Positions 22,534 to 24,829 of a stretch of DNA of 24,829 nt are shown here, in pieces. Position 1 is the stretch's first letter; every line of letters begins with the position of its first letter. The notes below the pieces were generated by a model. The model saw only the letters and a list, made by a program, of their open reading frames with translations. It made no database searches and had not been told where the DNA came from. This DNA comes from Rhodoblastus sp964425315. GTDB lineage: Bacteria > Pseudomonadota > Alphaproteobacteria > Rhizobiales > Beijerinckiaceae. A program made the position numbers and the translations under genes. Location: NCBI GenBank assembly GCA_964425315.1, contig CAYRNB010000046.1:1-24829 (forward strand), written 5' to 3'.

Positions 22534-23873
22534 GCGGCGACCCTGCGCCAGAAGTCGGAATTCATATTCGGGTCCTTATGCTCGAGGAATTCGCGCCATC
22601 GCGGGAAGGAAAGCCGGAAAAGGTCGGGCGAGAGACGGCCGTCCTTCGCCGGATAGAGGGCGCCGCCCGCTTCGCTGACGATTTGGTCCAGGCGAGACAT
22701 CAGGCGCAGGGTTTCCTCGCCGCGATTGGGGAAGTCGAGGGCGAGCGTGGCGCCGGGCCTCGGGAAGGACAGGAGGCCGGGCGAAAGACGCGCGCCGAAG
22801 GTTTTCAGCACGGCGAGAAAGGACGCCTGCCCCGAACACGTGATTTCATCGAGCAGGCTGGCGACAGCGGCGCGCGCTTCGCCTGGCGGGATGACGCATT
22901 GATATTGCAGCATTCCGCGCTTTCCATAGAGCCTGTTCCAGTTGAGAACGGCGTCGAGCGGATAGAAGAACGGCGCGTAATGCTGGCGGCTGCGGCCGGC
23001 TCCGGCCTGATTGAGCCGAAAATAAAGCTCGTTGAAAGTGGCGACGCTGAAGCGGTTGAGAAGCAAAGGCGGCGCCTCGACCGGAAAGCTTTTCCACGTG
23101 CGATCGTCATGCGGCCTGAGGTCGTGATCGTCTCGCCAGTTCCCCCGCGAAAATACGCCGCGTCCGAAATGCGCGCCGCGCTTGCTGCAATCGATCCAGG
23201 CGACGGTGTGTTCGCATTTTTCGGCGCTTTCCTCGGAGAGCGCCCAGAAATCGTCGAGCCCCGCGAAAGGAATCGTTTCGACATCGAGATAGGCGCTGGC
23301 GATTTTTTCGAGCTGAACCTCCACCCATTCAATGACGCCCGTCAGACCGAGGCCGCCGATCGTCGCCGCGAACAGGCCGGGGGAATCGCGTTCCGGCGCG
23401 ACGGCGCCGCGAAAGCCGTCGCTGCGCAAAAGGCCGAGGGATCTGACATGCAGGCCGAACGACCCGGCGCGATGGTGGTTCTTGCCGTGCACGTCATTGG
23501 CGACCGCGCCACCGAGAGTGACGAAGCGCGTGCCGGGCGTGGTCGGAAGGAACCAGCCGCGCGGAACGATAAATTTGAGAATTTGCGAAAGGGACGCGCC
23601 GGCTTCGGCGCGAAGGACGCCTGAGGCCTGATCGAAGGAGATCAGGCGATCGAGCCCCGGCATATCGATCATGGCGCCGGCGCTATTGAGGCAGGAATCG
23701 CCATAAGAGCGGCGCAAGCCGGTCGCGAGACAGTTCGTCGACGCCTCGCCGATCAAGGCCGGCAGTTGATCGCGAAACCTCGGCGCCGCGACGCGCTGCG
23801 GCCGCCGCCTAACGCGGCCCCAGGACAAGACGTCGCCGCGGGGGCAGAAGAGGGAATCAGCCAAGGTCGACAA
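22530..23873 (-). CDS. FAD-dependent oxidase, DprE1-like
   Basis: 447-residue FAD-binding (VAO/PCMH-fold) oxidoreductase. The FAD segment TTPGTRFVTLGGAVANDVHG followed by KNHHRAGSFGLHV closely resembles mycobacterial decaprenylphosphoryl-beta-D-ribose 2'-epimerase DprE1. GALYPAKDGR near the C-terminus keeps the active-site Lys. From memory of the mycobacterial protein, the Cys targeted by benzothiazinones (ICVDFP) is Ala here (LALDFP). It pairs with the SDR immediately downstream to epimerise a polyprenyl-phosphate pentose (ribose to arabinose) by oxidation then reduction. The exact lipid and sugar are unknown. Confidence 0.85.
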   Translation of the reverse strand: MSTLADSLFCPRGDVLSWGRVRRRPQRVAAPRFRDQLPALIGEASTNCLATGLRRSYGDSCLNSAGAMIDMPGLDRLISFDQASGVLRAEAGASLSQILKFIVPRGWFLPTTPGTRFVTLGGAVANDVHGKNHHRAGSFGLHVRSLGLLRSDGFRGAVAPERDSPGLFAATIGGLGLTGVIEWVEVQLEKIASAYLDVETIPFAGLDDFWALSEESAEKCEHTVAWIDCSKRGAHFGRGVFSRGNWRDDHDLRPHDDRTWKSFPVEAPPLLLNRFSVATFNELYFRLNQAGAGRSRQHYAPFFYPLDAVLNWNRLYGKRGMLQYQCVIPPGEARAAVASLLDEITCSGQASFLAVLKTFGARLSPGLLSFPRPGATLALDFPNRGEETLRLMSRLDQIVSEAGGALYPAKDGRLSPDLFRLSFPRWREFLEHKDPNMNSDFWRRVAA

Positions 23874-24222
23874 TTTTTGTCAGCGCCGCGCGAAAAGGAT
23901 CGCGCCCATTACGGCGGCGCAAAAGTAAATAAAGGCTCAAGCGATCCCTCAAAACCAAAGCCGCGGGACCGTCGCGCCAATGCCCGCGGCGAAATAGCGA
24001 CTATTCCCGCGCGCAAATGAGAAAAACGACGGCGATGGATTCTGGGACCAGCCGCCGCTCTTGTCGCAATAACTTCACGCTACCGACATATCCGTCGCTG
24101 CAAAAGTCGTTGAGGCTGTCGGGACGCCTTTCCGCCTCGCCTTGGGCGGCGGCGCCGACGACGGGCAAACGAGGTTTTTTCCTGCGGGGCGCCCTTGGCC
24201 AGCAACGAGGGGAATTTAGCCC
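23874..24222. other. Divergent intergenic region (349 bp)
   Basis: Separates the DprE1-like gene (minus) from the ugd-like gene (plus). No credible gene. One inverted repeat GCCGCGGG/CCCGCGGC (23960-23967 with 23983-23990) is visible. No sigma54 promoter or NifA site was found, so this region appears outside nif control. Confidence 0.6.
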
Positions 24223-24829
24223 ATGAAGATTGCAATGATCGGATCGGGTTATGTCGGCTTGGTCTCGGGCGTCTGTTTTGCCGACTTCGGCCATCATGTC
24301 GCCTGCGTGGACAAGGACGCAGACCGCGTCGAGGCGCTTTCGCGCGGCGAAATCCCCATCTTTGAGCCCGGTCTTGACGCCCTGGTCGCGGCCAATGTCC
24401 GCAACCGGCGCCTGACCTTTACCACCGACTTCGCCAGCGCCGTCGCCGAGGCGCAGGTCGTCTTCATCGCGGTCGGCACGCCGTCGCGGCGTGGCGACGG
24501 TTTTGCCGACCTCTCCTATATCTACGCCGCCGCCCGCGAAATCGCCGGGGCGATCAAGGGATTCTCCGTCGTCGTCACCAAATCGACCGTGCCGGTGGGA
24601 ACGGGCGACGAGGTCGAGCGGATCATCGCCGAGGCGCGGCCGGACGCCGAATTCGCTGTCTGCTCCAATCCCGAATTTTTACGCGAAGGCGCGGCCATAG
24701 ACGATTTCAAGCGGCCGGACCGCATCATTGTCGGAACCGGAGATCCGCGCGCCCGAGACGTGATGAGCGAAGTTTACCGGCCGCTCAATCTCAACCGGCC
24801 GCCGCTCTTTTTTGTCGATCGCCGCACGG
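24223..24829 (+). CDS. ugd: UDP-glucose 6-dehydrogenase (3' end cut by window edge)
   Basis: NAD-dependent oxidation of UDP-glucose to UDP-glucuronate, a precursor for exopolysaccharide and lipid modifications. The first 202 residues are visible: Rossmann motif MKIAMIGSGYVGLVSGVCFA, then IPIFEPGLD, VFIAVGTPSRRGDG, VVTKSTVPVGTGDE and CSNPEFLREGAAIDDF, all family signatures. A GAGGGG ribosome binding site precedes the ATG. UDP-glucuronate can be converted to pentoses, so a link with the neighbouring DprE-like pair is possible but not shown. The close relatives UDP-N-acetylmannosamine and GDP-mannose dehydrogenase are less likely. Confidence 0.93.
   Translation, partial: MKIAMIGSGYVGLVSGVCFADFGHHVACVDKDADRVEALSRGEIPIFEPGLDALVAANVRNRRLTFTTDFASAVAEAQVVFIAVGTPSRRGDGFADLSYIYAAAREIAGAIKGFSVVVTKSTVPVGTGDEVERIIAEARPDAEFAVCSNPEFLREGAAIDDFKRPDRIIVGTGDPRARDVMSEVYRPLNLNRPPLFFVDRRT

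Noticed and set aside
24001..24297. 98-codon minus-strand frame across the start of ugd
   Set aside because: It runs antisense into the strongly conserved ugd N-terminus, with an unstructured Arg/Pro-rich translation.

Overview
The window is a large molybdenum-nitrogenase (nif) island, almost all on the minus strand, with a short piece of an envelope or polysaccharide locus at its right end. High GC, NifA without NifL, TGT-N10-ACA NifA sites with -24/-12 promoters, and an alphaproteobacterial gene set (fdxN, nif-specific ferredoxin III, DUF269/DUF683 proteins, 4Fe4S LRV protein, NifT, NifZ) point to a free-living or facultatively diazotrophic alphaproteobacterium. Hyphomicrobiales of the Beijerinckiaceae/Methylocystaceae type are my best guess; genus is not resolvable by eye.

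Layout, following minus-strand transcription from right to left. (1) nifA (20839-19094), an oxygen-sensitive-type sigma54 activator, preceded by a 500-bp AT-richer leader with a possible autoregulatory site. (2) A NifA/sigma54-driven unit nifB-fdxN-LRV(4Fe4S)-nifZ-nifT-SIR2-like (18925-15036). (3) A single gene with its own sigma54-type promoter and a strong intrinsic terminator (14834-13932). It encodes a fusion of a Shethna FeSII-type [2Fe-2S] ferredoxin with a ferritin/rubrerythrin-like domain. (4) nifH-nifD-nifK-nifE-nifN-nifX-DUF269-DUF683-fdxB-nifQ (13607-4333), with a textbook sigma54 promoter and NifA site, GC-rich stem-loops after nifH, nifD and nifK, a 118-bp imperfect palindrome between nifD and nifK, and a candidate internal sigma54 promoter before nifE. 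nifN contains a 100-N assembly gap. (5) A third UAS/promoter pair driving iscA-nifU-nifS-nifV-cysE (4218 to the left edge; cysE is cut off).

Together these genes supply Fe and S (NifS, NifU, IscA, CysE for cysteine), homocitrate (NifV), molybdenum (NifQ), NifB-co (NifB, FdxN), the cofactor scaffold and carrier (NifEN, NifX), P-cluster maturation help (NifZ), electron carriers, and the structural proteins NifHDK. All family cysteine and histidine ligands I checked in NifH, NifD, NifK, NifU, NifS and NifB are present, so the system looks functional.

Right of nifA, a minus-strand operon encodes DprE1-like oxidase, DprE2-like SDR and a GtrA-family membrane protein. This is the composition expected for polyprenyl-phosphate sugar epimerisation and translocation. 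Divergent to it lies the start of a UDP-glucose 6-dehydrogenase gene. The most unusual items are the FeSII-ferritin fusion with its private promoter, the SIR2-like nif protein that lacks the usual catalytic Asn, and the long palindrome inside nifDK.
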